The position numbers and the translations under genes were made by a program. Source: Candidatus Competibacteraceae bacterium (GTDB lineage Bacteria; Pseudomonadota; Gammaproteobacteria; Competibacterales; Competibacteraceae). From it: a stretch of DNA of 38,243 bases. Shown in pieces: positions 17,853 to 26,248 of the stretch. Position 1 is the first letter of the stretch; every line of letters starts with the position of its first letter. Where the stretch lies: NCBI GenBank assembly GCA_003989075.1, contig RXIX01000019.1, forward strand, positions 1 to 38,243. The letters are read 5' to 3'. Below the pieces are notes generated by a model, which saw only the letters and a program-made list of their open reading frames with translations, did no database searches and was not told the origin of the DNA.

Positions 17853-18002
17853 ATGCGGGGCGTGAAAAAGAGTCACCTGCCGGAAAAACAGTGCCTGGGG
17901 TGCGGACGCCCCTTTGCCTGGCGGCGCAAATGGGCAGCCTGCTGGGTGGAAGTCAAGTATTGCAGCGAGCGGTGCCGGCGCCGGCGTGGTGCGGCATGCT
18001 GA
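17853..18002 (+). CDS. DUF2256 protein, 49-aa Cys-rich mini-protein
   Basis: ATG at 17853 with GGGGG 6 nt upstream; stop TGA at 18000-18002. The start MRGVKKSHLPEKQCLGCGRP and the end CWVEVKYCSERCRRRR match the DUF2256 family well. Four cysteines (two CxxC-like pairs: C14/C17 and C38/C42) suggest one zinc site. It is too short for usual ORF cut-offs. It precedes the glycosyltransferase gene by 34 bp in the same direction. The function of the family is unknown. Confidence 0.85.
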   Translation: MRGVKKSHLPEKQCLGCGRPFAWRRKWAACWVEVKYCSERCRRRRGAAC

Positions 18003-18036
18003 TCTGCACTGTCATGGTGCGCAAGCGGTGGGCCTG

Positions 18037-19014
18037 GTGACATTGGCGCGCATTCTATTGCTGGGCAAGCGCGGCAGCCTGGTGTTGTGGCTGGAGAATT
18101 TGCACCGGGCCTGTATCGGGATGGGCCATGACAGTCGGCTGTTCGCCATCAATGGCGAGGATTGGTCTTCGCGGCTGCGTGCCAAGTGGAACGGGCGGCG
18201 GGCGGCGACGGCTGCATGGATGCTCGAGCGGTTTGAGCGGACAGTGCTGGAGTTTCGGCCGGATGTGGTGCTGGTAGCGGGGGTGTTCGGCGTGCCGGTG
18301 GACTATTACCGGCTGCTGCATGCAGTGACGCCGCGCCCGTGCATCGCGGGTCTGGTGGGCGACCGGTTTCCGAGTACCGGTCGGGAACAGGCTGAAGGCT
18401 GCGATCGGTTGTATTTCACCGACAGCCATTTTTTTCAGGCTGCGGCCCAGGCTGGATTTACCACGCCGGCCTGTTATTTGCCGCTGGCGGTTGATCCGGA
18501 GCTGTTTGTGGCTGCGCCGGGTCCGCGTCGTGAGGAACTGCTGTTTGTCGCCAGCCATACCGCGTTTCGGGAAGCCGTGGTGCGTGGGCTGGAAGCGCCG
18601 GCGCGGGTGATTGGCACCGATTGGCGCCTGCTGCGCCGCGAGGGGTTTCACCAGGTGCATAACCGCAAGATCGACCGTGGCGCGCTGATTGCCCTGTATC
18701 AGCGCCATCGTGCGGTGCTCAATATCCGTAATGAGGCCAATGTCGAGCATGGCCTGAACCAGCGTAGCTTCGAGGCGCTGGCCTGTGGGGCGGTGGTGCT
18801 GAATGATGATCTGCGCGATCTGTCGCGCTGCTTCGAGCCGGGCCGTGAAATTCTGGTCTATCGTGATATCGACGAGCTGAACAGTCTGGTTGCGCGCCTG
18901 CGCCGTGAGCCGCACTGGGGAGCGCACATCGCGGCCGCTGGGCGGCAACGGGTGCTGGCTGAGCACAGCTACCGGCATCGCCTGCGCACGATTCTGGATG
19001 ATATGGGCCTGTGA
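18037..19014 (+). CDS. CgeB-like / GT-B glycosyltransferase
   Basis: 325 aa from GTG at 18037; TTG at 18043 is an alternative, and the RBS is weak. The longer upstream extension overlaps the DUF2256 gene and is rejected. The N-terminus is Rossmann-like (LARILLLGKRGSLVLWLENLH). The C-terminal GT-B half has HGLNQRSFEALACGAVVLN followed by an E/D pattern and a final DELNSLVARLRRE, as in the glycosyl transferase 1-2/CgeB-like families (nucleotide-sugar donor site). The acceptor is unknown. Its TGA overlaps or abuts the next gene, so it may belong to the PRTase/HAD/StiP operon and glycosylate that pathway's product (inference). Confidence 0.75.
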   Translation: MTLARILLLGKRGSLVLWLENLHRACIGMGHDSRLFAINGEDWSSRLRAKWNGRRAATAAWMLERFERTVLEFRPDVVLVAGVFGVPVDYYRLLHAVTPRPCIAGLVGDRFPSTGREQAEGCDRLYFTDSHFFQAAAQAGFTTPACYLPLAVDPELFVAAPGPRREELLFVASHTAFREAVVRGLEAPARVIGTDWRLLRREGFHQVHNRKIDRGALIALYQRHRAVLNIRNEANVEHGLNQRSFEALACGAVVLNDDLRDLSRCFEPGREILVYRDIDELNSLVARLRREPHWGAHIAAAGRQRVLAEHSYRHRLRTILDDMGL

Positions 19015-19028
19015 GCGAGGAGGCGCCA

Positions 19029-20153
19029 ATGCGGAGCCTGACCCTGCCGATCCAGGCCGGTTGTCTGAGGCTGACCCTGCACCGCGAGTACTGGCCGCTG
19101 GAAGAGTGTCTGACCGTGGCGACCCGGCAGAATCCGCGCCGGCTGTACCTGTTCGTCAGCAAGGTGCTCGGCAAGCACTGGCCGGTGCGGCCAAGCGTGA
19201 TGCGCGCGGTGCATCGGCAACTGGCCGCCATGATCGCCGATCTGCCCGGGCCGCTGCTGGTGATTGGTATGGCGGAAACGGCCACCGCGCTGGGTCGTGG
19301 CGTTGCCGAGGAAGTCGCGGCCCTGGTCGGGTGTGATGATGTGCTGTATTGGCAAAGCACGCGTTGCCGGCTGCCGCGACCGCTGGCCTTTGCCTTCGAC
19401 GAGGCGCACAGTCATGCGCCCGATCATCTGCTGTATCAAGCCCCGCCGGCCCTGCAACCGCTACTGCGGGCGGCGCGCAGTCTGGTGCTGGTCGATGACG
19501 AGATTTCCACTGGGCGCACCCTGGGCGAACTGGCGCGGGCTTGCCTGCAGCACTATCCGGGTCTGGAGCGCTGCGCCTGGGTCAGTATCACCAACTGGCT
19601 GGACCCGGCGCGCCGGGCGCAACTGGCGGCGCAACTGGTGCGGCCGCTCAGTTTTCCGGCGCTGATCGAGGGTACTTTCCAATTTCAGGCCGATCCGGCG
19701 TTTCCACTGCCGCGTCTGCCGACGCCCCTATCTCCGGCCCGCATGCTGCCCGATGCCTGGGCGACCGATCCGGCGCGGACCGGACTGCGCGCCGGTTGCG
19801 GGTCCGCGCTACGTCTGCCGCTGCAGCTGCCACGCCGGCCGCTGCTGGTGATCGGCACCGGCGAGTATGTCTACAGCCCGTTTCGCGTTGCCCTGGCGTT
19901 GGAGGAAGCGGGTTACGATGTGTATTACCAGTCGACCACGCGTTCACCGTTGCTGATCGGGGATGCCGTTATCAGTCGTCTGCAATTCATCGATCATCAC
20001 GGCGCTGGCGTCGCCAATTACCTTTACAATCTGGATCCGGACCGCCTGCCGGTGGTGATCTACGAACATCCCGCCCTGCTGGCCGCGCATCCGCTACCGG
20101 CGCAGATCGGCGGCCTGGGGTTTGCCGTGGAGGATGCATGCCGCGCATCGTGA
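19029..20153 (+). CDS. PRTase_2 + TRSP domain protein (ter-associated phosphoribosyltransferase)
   Basis: 374 aa from ATG at 19029, chosen because AGGAGG (19018-19023) is 5 nt upstream; GTG at 19011 is possible. The N-terminal two thirds are a phosphoribosyltransferase with the PRPP loop LVLVDDEISTG (152-162). The C-terminal domain (~265-374) contains the eponymous TRSP tetrad (T304-P307) in YYQSTTRSP and a Rossmann-like VIGTGEYVYSPFRVA. This PRTase_2-TRSP pairing is known from tellurite-resistance (ter) stress operons, where it is predicted to help make a nucleoside-like metabolite (Anantharaman, Iyer and Aravind analysis). It overlaps the HAD gene by 16 bp. Confidence 0.85.
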   Translation: MRSLTLPIQAGCLRLTLHREYWPLEECLTVATRQNPRRLYLFVSKVLGKHWPVRPSVMRAVHRQLAAMIADLPGPLLVIGMAETATALGRGVAEEVAALVGCDDVLYWQSTRCRLPRPLAFAFDEAHSHAPDHLLYQAPPALQPLLRAARSLVLVDDEISTGRTLGELARACLQHYPGLERCAWVSITNWLDPARRAQLAAQLVRPLSFPALIEGTFQFQADPAFPLPRLPTPLSPARMLPDAWATDPARTGLRAGCGSALRLPLQLPRRPLLVIGTGEYVYSPFRVALALEEAGYDVYYQSTTRSPLLIGDAVISRLQFIDHHGAGVANYLYNLDPDRLPVVIYEHPALLAAHPLPAQIGGLGFAVEDACRAS

Positions 20154-20878
20154 TCTTTCTCGATCTGGACGACACCATTCTGCAGACCGCGCCCAAATGC
20201 CCGCCGGGCGAGCCTCTGCTGCCGGCGGCGCTGGATCGCACCGGGCAGGCGCTCTCCTTTATGACCCGCGCCCAGCGCCGTCTGCTCAGTTTCTGGTTGG
20301 AACGCGGTACGGTCATTCCGGTGACAGGCCGTACCGATGAGGCGCTGGACCGGGTCGCGATCGAATTCATCTCCTGGCGGATCACCCACCATGGCGCGGT
20401 GATCCGCCAGCCGGATGGGCAGTTGCCGGCTTGGTGGTATAGCGACGTGCGGCCCCTGCTGATGGCGGCGCAACCGCTGCTGTGGGCGTTGCATGCCCAG
20501 TTGGGTGCGGACGCTGCTGCGGGTGGTTACCGGGTGCGCAGCCACTCAGTCAGCGAATGGCTGACCTATCTGTCGGTCAAGTCTGATGATGGCGGCGCCG
20601 CGCTGGTGCAGGTGCAGGCACGCTTGCATGCCATGGGCCTGCCGCCCGAACTGGCGCTGCACCGCAACGGCAACAATCTGGCCGTCCTGGTGCGCGGCGC
20701 GCAAAAGCAGGATGCGGTACAGCGCGTGGCCGACGAGCTGGCGCGGGAGGGTCCGATTGTCAGCATTGGCGCCGGCGACAGCCTCACCGATATTCCGTTT
20801 CTGCGTGCCTGCGACTTTGCTCTGGTGCCACGCGGCAGCCAGATTCAGGATGAGACCTGGGGCGAGTATTTGGCATGA
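20138..20878 (+). CDS. HAD-family phosphatase of the ter-type metabolite module
   Basis: 246 aa from ATG at 20138 (GGAGG 3-4 nt before), overlapping the previous gene. HAD motif I is FLDLDDTI with D9/D11; motif II is VTGRT (~65-69); conserved Lys is near KQDAV; motif IV is GAGDSLTDIPFL (~210-221). The C2-type cap places it with Cof/sucrose-phosphatase-like enzymes. It probably dephosphorylates the product of the two phosphoribosyltransferases on either side. The stop overlaps the stiP start (ATGA). Confidence 0.85.
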   Translation: MPRIVIFLDLDDTILQTAPKCPPGEPLLPAALDRTGQALSFMTRAQRRLLSFWLERGTVIPVTGRTDEALDRVAIEFISWRITHHGAVIRQPDGQLPAWWYSDVRPLLMAAQPLLWALHAQLGADAAAGGYRVRSHSVSEWLTYLSVKSDDGGAALVQVQARLHAMGLPPELALHRNGNNLAVLVRGAQKQDAVQRVADELAREGPIVSIGAGDSLTDIPFLRACDFALVPRGSQIQDETWGEYLA

Positions 20879-21957
20879 GTCCGTTTTCCGGCAGTTATTG
20901 CGCCGAAGATGCCGTATTCCTGCTCAAGCCGCTGGTACTGGAGACGGTGGATGTGGCGACCAAGGAGCGGCTGATTCAGTCCGGTGCGCGCCATTACAGT
21001 GAGCTGTTGTCGGCGGAGCGCCTGCCCGGCCCGGATTATCTGCGCCTGTTCGAGGCACTGACCGCGCGTTATGCGGCGCGGCTGGCCGCCGAGGTGTTGG
21101 CGCTGGCCGGGCATCTGGCGCGCAGCCGGCCGCGACAGGTCACCGTGGTGTCGCTGGCCCGTGCCGGCACGCCGATTGGCGCCTTGCTGGTGCGTGCTCT
21201 GCGTCATCTCGGTCATGGCGATGCGCGCCACTACTCGATTTCGATTATTCGCGATCGTGGTATTGACGAGAACGCGCTGCGCTTCATCCTGCGCCGAGAA
21301 GGGCGTTCCGCTGCCAGCCTGGCCTTTGTTGATGGCTGGACTGCCAAGGGCGTGATCGCGGACGAACTGCGTCAGGCGTTGGCGCGCTGGAATGGCCGCG
21401 AGTCCGAGCAGCTCGATCCGGCCTTGCATGTGATTGCCGATATCGGTGGTGTCGCCGAGGTGGCGGCCACGGTCGAGGACTATGCCCTGCCCAGCGGCAT
21501 TCTCAATGCCACGGTTTCCGGGCTGACCAGCCGCTCGATACTCAATGCCGCCATTGGCCCGGATGATTTCCACGGTTGCGTGTTTCATGACGCATGGCGG
21601 GCACAGGATCGTTCCGGCTGGTTTCTCGACCAGATCAGCGCGCATTTCACCACCGCCACTGCGTATCCCCTGCATCTCGATAGCGGACAGCGGCAAGCGC
21701 GCCACCGGGCGATGCAGGCGGTGCTGGCGCGGCTGCATGAGCGCTACCGGATTGGCAATCACAATTTCATCAAGCCTGGCGTCGCTGAGGCCACCCGGGT
21801 GTTGCTGCGCCGGGTGCCGGGTCTGCTGCTGCTGCGCGATGCCGATCATGCCGACGTTGCGCATGTGCGCCTGCTGGCGGCGGACAAGCGGGTGCCGGTG
21901 GTGATCGATGCGACCCTGCCGGTGCAGGCGATCGCTCTGATCGAGACGCTCGCCTAA
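20875..21957 (+). CDS. StiP family protein: PRTase_1 plus C-terminal PELOTA-like domain
   Basis: 360 aa. The signature N-terminus is FSGSY (4-8) with DAVFLLKPL (12-20). The PRTase_1 core shows VVSLARAGTPIG (91-102) and the PRPP-loop variant FVDGWTAKG (151-159). The C-terminal ~297-360 (NFIKPGVAEATRVLLRRVPG...LPVQAIALIE) matches the PELOTA_1 RNA-binding-like domain. The family is often labelled 'cysteine protease StiP', but the fold is a phosphoribosyltransferase. It is the last gene of the four-gene set; it is convergent with the next gene, with 30 bp between stops. Confidence 0.88.
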   Translation: MSPFSGSYCAEDAVFLLKPLVLETVDVATKERLIQSGARHYSELLSAERLPGPDYLRLFEALTARYAARLAAEVLALAGHLARSRPRQVTVVSLARAGTPIGALLVRALRHLGHGDARHYSISIIRDRGIDENALRFILRREGRSAASLAFVDGWTAKGVIADELRQALARWNGRESEQLDPALHVIADIGGVAEVAATVEDYALPSGILNATVSGLTSRSILNAAIGPDDFHGCVFHDAWRAQDRSGWFLDQISAHFTTATAYPLHLDSGQRQARHRAMQAVLARLHERYRIGNHNFIKPGVAEATRVLLRRVPGLLLLRDADHADVAHVRLLAADKRVPVVIDATLPVQAIALIETLA

Positions 21958-21987
21958 GGGCAACGGCCGGGCCGGGTCGCCGGGCGG

Positions 21988-23397
21988 TCAGTCGAAGATC
22001 TTGCCCGGATTGAGGATGCCATGCGGGTCGAACACCTGCTTGATCGCGCGCAGATAGGCAATCTCGGTGGTGTCGCGGGTGTAGTGCAGGTAGGGTTTCT
22101 TGGTCAGGCCGACGCCGTGTTCGGCGGAAATGCTGCCGCCATGCCGTTGCAGCGCGGCGAACAGCTGCTCGCTGACCGCGCCGCATGTGTGGGCGAAGGT
22201 TGCGGTGTCCAGATCGGCCGGCTTGAGGATGTTGATATGCAGATTGCCATCGCCGATATGGCCATACCAGAGCACTTCGAAATCCGGATATTCCCGCCCC
22301 AGCAGTGCGTCGATCTCGGTCAGCAGCGCCGGCACGCGGGAGATACGGACCGAAATATCGTTCTTGTAGGGTTGATGCTCAGCGATCGATTCGCTGATGT
22401 CTTCGCGCAGCCGCCACAGTTCCCGGGCCTGGGTTTCGCTCTGGCTGATCACGCCATCGGCCAGCCAGCCCTGTTCGGCGGCGTGCTCGAACAGTTCCAG
22501 CGCCTGATCGGTGTGGCGGCCCTCGGGATTCTCGAACTCAAGCAGCACGTAGTAGGGTGTCTCGGTGTCGAACGGCCGCTGCAGTCCCTTACGCAGCACA
22601 TGACGCAAGGCCCGTTCGGAGAAGAATTCAAAGGCGCTCAGTTCCAGTGCGCTGCGGAACGCGCCATACAGTGCCATGATCCCGTCCAGATCGGGGACGC
22701 CGAGCACCATCACCGCAGGCTCGCACAGCGGCCGGGTCAGCTTCAGGGTGGCTTCAACGATGATGCCGAGGGTACCCTCGCTGCCGATGAACAGATGACG
22801 CAGGTCATAGCCGCTGGCGTTCTTGATCAGGCCACGATTCAGATCGAGCAGTTCACCGCTGCCGGTGACCACCTTCAGTCCGGTCACCCAATCGCGGGTC
22901 AGACCATAGCGCACCACCTTGATGCCGCCGGCGTTGGTGGCGATATTGCCGCCGATATGGCTGGAGCCGCGCGCGGCGAAGTCCACCGGGTAGTACAGGC
23001 CCTGCTCACGGGCAAAGTTCTGCAGACTTTCGGTGATCACCCCGGCCTGGCAAGTGACGCTGCGATCGGTCGGGTCGAAATCCAGGATTCGGTTCATCCG
23101 TTCCATGGATACCACCACTTCGCCCTGACAGGCGACCGCCGCACCGCTCAGGCCGGTGCGCCCGCCCGAGGGCACCAGCGCGAGGCGCTGCTCGCAGGCA
23201 TAGCGGACCAGGTTCTGCACCTGTTCAATGCTGCCGGGCAGCACCACCGCCAGCGGATTGGGGGTATACAGCCGGGTCCAGTCACGGCCATAGTGCTGGG
23301 CGCTGTCGGGATCGGTACGGACATGAACTGCTTCAAGGCAGGTGCGCAGACCGTCAAGCAGCGCGGCGCGGGTTTCAGGAGACATCGGCATGGTCAT
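21988..23397 (-). CDS. D-2-hydroxyglutarate dehydrogenase (FAD-binding oxidase)
   Basis: 469 aa. FAD_binding_4 (VAO/PCMH) N-terminal domain with PSGGRTGLSGAAV (76-88) and IGGNIATNAGGIKVVRYG, and FAD-oxidase C domain with GHIGDGNLHINI and EHGVGLTKK. Members oxidise D-2-hydroxyacids and pass electrons to ETF or quinone. The divergent serA neighbour favours the D-2-hydroxyglutarate enzyme, since SerA makes D-2HG from 2-oxoglutarate in Pseudomonas; GlcD (glycolate) or D-lactate dehydrogenase remain alternatives from sequence alone. Starts at ATG 23397, with alternative ATGs at codons 3 and 5. Confidence 0.82.
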   Translation of the reverse strand: MTMPMSPETRAALLDGLRTCLEAVHVRTDPDSAQHYGRDWTRLYTPNPLAVVLPGSIEQVQNLVRYACEQRLALVPSGGRTGLSGAAVACQGEVVVSMERMNRILDFDPTDRSVTCQAGVITESLQNFAREQGLYYPVDFAARGSSHIGGNIATNAGGIKVVRYGLTRDWVTGLKVVTGSGELLDLNRGLIKNASGYDLRHLFIGSEGTLGIIVEATLKLTRPLCEPAVMVLGVPDLDGIMALYGAFRSALELSAFEFFSERALRHVLRKGLQRPFDTETPYYVLLEFENPEGRHTDQALELFEHAAEQGWLADGVISQSETQARELWRLREDISESIAEHQPYKNDISVRISRVPALLTEIDALLGREYPDFEVLWYGHIGDGNLHINILKPADLDTATFAHTCGAVSEQLFAALQRHGGSISAEHGVGLTKKPYLHYTRDTTEIAYLRAIKQVFDPHGILNPGKIFD

Positions 23398-23440
23398 CGC
23401 GGGTTGTCGCTTCGGGAAAAAAGAGGGTAAGGTTTGACTT

Positions 23441-23504
23441 CAGGTTAAAGGTTAAAGGTGAAGGCGAAAGGCGCATGCTTTTTTAACCCTTCACCCTTAA
23501 CCTG
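23441..23504. repeat. Imperfect inverted repeat with dispersed-repeat copy 2
   Basis: CAGGTTAAAGGTTAAAGGTG (23441-23460) is complementary to the distal TTAACCCTTCACCCTTAACC-TG, giving a long imperfect stem. The core 23466-23488 (GAAAGGCGCATGC, T-run, AACC) repeats the sequence at 10384-10406 at 21 of 23 bases. It lies in the serA upstream gap. Confidence 0.6.
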
Positions 23505-23579
23505 TGACCTGCATGATGAGTCCCAAACCATGGGACTTCCTACAACCGCATTTTATCACCGCCCAGACCCCGCGCAGCC

Positions 23580-24818
23580 ATGAACAAAACCTCACTGGAC
23601 AAAAGCAAGATCAAGATTCTGTTGCTCGAAGGCATTCATGCCAGCGCTGTCGATGCCTTGCGCGCCGACGGCTATACCAACATTGAATTTCATCTCAAAT
23701 CGCTGCCCGAGCCGCAACTGCTCAAATCAGTCAGTGATGCCTATTTCATCGGCATCCGCTCGGCTACGCAACTGACAGCGCGGGTGTTTGAACAGGCGCC
23801 ACGGCTGATTGGCGTCGGCTGCTTCTGCATCGGCACCAACCAGGTTGACCTTGACGCCGCCCAGGATCGCGGTATCCCGGTGTTCAACGCGCCGTTTTCC
23901 AATACGCGCAGCGTCGCGGAACTGGTGCTGGCCGAGATCATCCTGCTGCTGCGTGGTATTCCCGAGCGCAATGCCCTGGCGCATCGTGGTGGCTGGCGCA
24001 AGACTGCTACCGGTTCGCACGAAGTACGCGGCAAGACCCTCGGTATCATCGGCTACGGCCACATTGGTACCCAGGTGGGCCTGCTGGCTGAGGCGCTGGG
24101 CATGCAGGTGGTGTTCTACGATATCGAGACCAAGCTGGCCCTGGGCAATGCCCGGCCCCTGCTGTCTCTGGATGCGCTGCTGGAGCAGTCCGACGTGGTC
24201 ACCCTGCATGTGCCGGAGACCGCGCAGACTTTCAATATGATGGGTGCCGGGCAGTTGGCACGGATGAAGCCCGGCGCGCGCCTGATCAACGCTGCCCGCG
24301 GCACGGTGGTCGATATCGATGCCCTGGTGGCAGCTCTGGAATCGCGGCAGATCGCCGGCGCGGCCATTGACGTGTTTCCAGTTGAGCCGAAGGGCAACGA
24401 CGATGAATTCATCTCGCCGCTGCGGGCTTTTGACAACGTATTGCTGACCCCGCACGTCGGCGGCAGCACCGAGGAAGCCCAGCAGAACATCGGTCTGGAA
24501 GTGGCTGGCAAGCTGATCAAGTACAGCAATAACGGTTCAACCCTCGGTTCGGTCAACTTTCCCGAGGTATCGCTGCCCGAGCATCCCGGCAAGCACCGTC
24601 TGCTGCATATCCACCGCAATCAGCCTGGCGTGCTGTCGCGGATCAATGCCATTTTCTCCGAGCTGCAGATCAATATCGCCGGTCAGTACCTGCAGACCAA
24701 TGCGCGCATTGGCTACGTGGTGATCGATGTCGACAGCGGCGGTGCTGCCGAGACGCTGCACTTGAAAAAGCGTCTTGATGAAGTGGTGGGCACTATCCGC
24801 ACCCGGGTGCTGTACTAA
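23580..24818 (+). CDS. serA: D-3-phosphoglycerate dehydrogenase
   Basis: 412 aa, matching E. coli SerA (410). It oxidises 3-phosphoglycerate to phosphohydroxypyruvate, the first step of serine synthesis, and can reduce 2-oxoglutarate to D-2HG. The Rossmann motif is GYGHIG (158-163), and the catalytic triad is R240 (NAARG), E269 and H292 (TPHVGGS). The C-terminal ACT domain (~340-412) gives serine feedback inhibition. It is divergent from the D2HGDH gene. No clear Shine-Dalgarno precedes ATG 23580; the upstream 182 bp contain the inverted repeat. Confidence 0.96.
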   Translation: MNKTSLDKSKIKILLLEGIHASAVDALRADGYTNIEFHLKSLPEPQLLKSVSDAYFIGIRSATQLTARVFEQAPRLIGVGCFCIGTNQVDLDAAQDRGIPVFNAPFSNTRSVAELVLAEIILLLRGIPERNALAHRGGWRKTATGSHEVRGKTLGIIGYGHIGTQVGLLAEALGMQVVFYDIETKLALGNARPLLSLDALLEQSDVVTLHVPETAQTFNMMGAGQLARMKPGARLINAARGTVVDIDALVAALESRQIAGAAIDVFPVEPKGNDDEFISPLRAFDNVLLTPHVGGSTEEAQQNIGLEVAGKLIKYSNNGSTLGSVNFPEVSLPEHPGKHRLLHIHRNQPGVLSRINAIFSELQINIAGQYLQTNARIGYVVIDVDSGGAAETLHLKKRLDEVVGTIRTRVLY

Positions 24819-24835
24819 GTGGGAGCATGGCGGCG

Positions 24836-25375
24836 ATGTCACTGCGCGATGAGTTGCTGAAAGCGGGACTGGTATCGGCGGACAAGGCCAAAAAACGTGA
24901 ATCCGATGCGCGCAAGCAGGATCACCAGCGCAAGAAGGACAAGGCGCAGGTCGCCGAGGAGGCCGCGCGCCAGGCGGAGTTGCGCCGCCAGCTTGAGGCC
25001 GAGGCGGAACGCAAGCGCGAGCAGGATCGGCAGTTGAATCAGGCGCGCGTGGCGGAGCGTCAGCAGCGGGAACGCCAGGAACGCGCCCGTCAGGTGATAG
25101 ACAGTCACCGCCTCAATCAGATTGAGGCGGAAATCTTCTACAATTTTCTGGACAGCGATGGTCGCTGGATCCGTGCCATCCGTGTCACGGCGGCGCAGCA
25201 GCGTGGGCTGGCGACCGGTCAGCTGGCGATTGTCCGCGGAGATCGCAGCACGTTCGATTTTCCTCTGGTGGCCCGGGAGACGGCCGTGCGCCTGGCCGAG
25301 TTCGCGCCGGAACGCATCCTGCTGCAGCATCCGGAGGGTGACGCTGCTGACGATCTGGAGCCAGATAGCGGTTGA
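24836..25375 (+). CDS. DUF2058 nucleoprotein / polynucleotide-associated protein
   Basis: 179 aa from ATG at 24836 (MSLRDELLKAGLV, the usual family start; GGGAG 10 nt upstream). ATG at 24827 would leave almost no spacer. The N-terminus is basic, then a long Lys/Arg/Glu/Gln coiled coil (~15-88), then a compact C-terminal domain with EAEIFYNFLDSDGRWIRAIR. YaiL-like proteins of this family are of unclear function; RNA/DNA association has been suggested. It directly follows serA (17-bp gap). Confidence 0.85.
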   Translation: MSLRDELLKAGLVSADKAKKRESDARKQDHQRKKDKAQVAEEAARQAELRRQLEAEAERKREQDRQLNQARVAERQQRERQERARQVIDSHRLNQIEAEIFYNFLDSDGRWIRAIRVTAAQQRGLATGQLAIVRGDRSTFDFPLVARETAVRLAEFAPERILLQHPEGDAADDLEPDSG

Positions 25376-25440
25376 TCCTGTCCCGGATGATGCGTCGCAC
25401 GTGTGGCGCAAGGAAAACAAGACCTTTAAGGAGTTTTGCC

Positions 25441-26160
25441 ATGACTGCGAACGCCGCACGTCCTCCTGCGCCCACGCCGAATACAGCTAACCCGTCCATG
25501 CGTTATGTTGAGGAGGCGCGCTCGCAGCGGCCGACCGGCGGTCACCGGTCCCGGGGCTGGAGCCGGCGCAGCAAGCTGCTGCTGATCGTGATCCTAGTGA
25601 TGGTTCTGGGCGATATCCTGGCTGCGCTGTTGCTAGGGATGCACATGTACGCGCTCGACCGGCAGAATCGGGAGCTGCGCGCTAAACTGGCGCAGACCGA
25701 GAGCGAACTGCAGCAGATCACACCGACCTTGCAGACGCTGCGCGACAATCTCGATACCTTGGTGCGCGGTAAGCTGCCGCGCCTGCGCGAACTGGTCTAT
25801 GACCAGGTGCTGCCGCTGGACGGGCCGTATTTGAAGAATGTCACCTTTACCGATATCGTGCGTCGCGATGCCCACATCCACGAGTTCAAGCTGGTGGTGC
25901 AGAATAATACGCCGGCGCCGCTCTGGCCTGAGGTGCAGCTTTATCTGTTTGATGCCTTTGGTGTTCAGATCGGTAGCGCCGAGATCGGCACCCCAAATCC
26001 GGCGGCATTGAAGACCGAGAGCCTGGGCGCGGGCGAAACCCGTTCCTACACCGCACCCGTGCAGTTGTGGGATGCGACGGCGAAACCGGTTTACTTTCTG
26101 GTGCGAACCCCGCGGCGCGGTACCCTGGATGCCTCGACCACACCCAATGTAGACCGTTAG
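25441..26160 (+). CDS. Membrane-anchored coiled-coil protein, unknown function
   Basis: 239 aa from ATG at 25441, with AAGGAG (25428-25433) 7 nt upstream. A basic, Pro/Arg-rich cytoplasmic tail (~1-43) is followed by one TM helix (~46-65, LLLIVILVMVLGDILAALLL), a coiled coil (~72-105, LRAKLAQTESELQQ) and a beta-rich periplasmic domain (~125-230) with FKLVVQNNTPAPLWPEVQLYLFD. The last resembles FxLYD/Ig-like accessory domains. No enzyme motif. Follows the DUF2058 gene after 65 bp. Confidence 0.7.
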   Translation: MTANAARPPAPTPNTANPSMRYVEEARSQRPTGGHRSRGWSRRSKLLLIVILVMVLGDILAALLLGMHMYALDRQNRELRAKLAQTESELQQITPTLQTLRDNLDTLVRGKLPRLRELVYDQVLPLDGPYLKNVTFTDIVRRDAHIHEFKLVVQNNTPAPLWPEVQLYLFDAFGVQIGSAEIGTPNPAALKTESLGAGETRSYTAPVQLWDATAKPVYFLVRTPRRGTLDASTTPNVDR

Positions 26161-26248
26161 GTGCGAAGTACCGTTGCGGGCGGTCTGTGCGATCATCTGT
26201 TATGCGGTATTTTTATACCATCATCTTTTGCATCAACTGCCCAAAACC

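Noticed and set aside
17914..18036. Longer N-terminus for the glycosyltransferase
   Set aside because: It overlaps the DUF2256 gene in another frame and adds low-complexity sequence before the Rossmann strand.
19541..20137. N-terminal extension of the HAD protein to 445 aa
   Set aside because: The extension is an out-of-frame reading of the PRTase_2/TRSP gene; ATG at 20138 has a good RBS and starts directly at the HAD motif.
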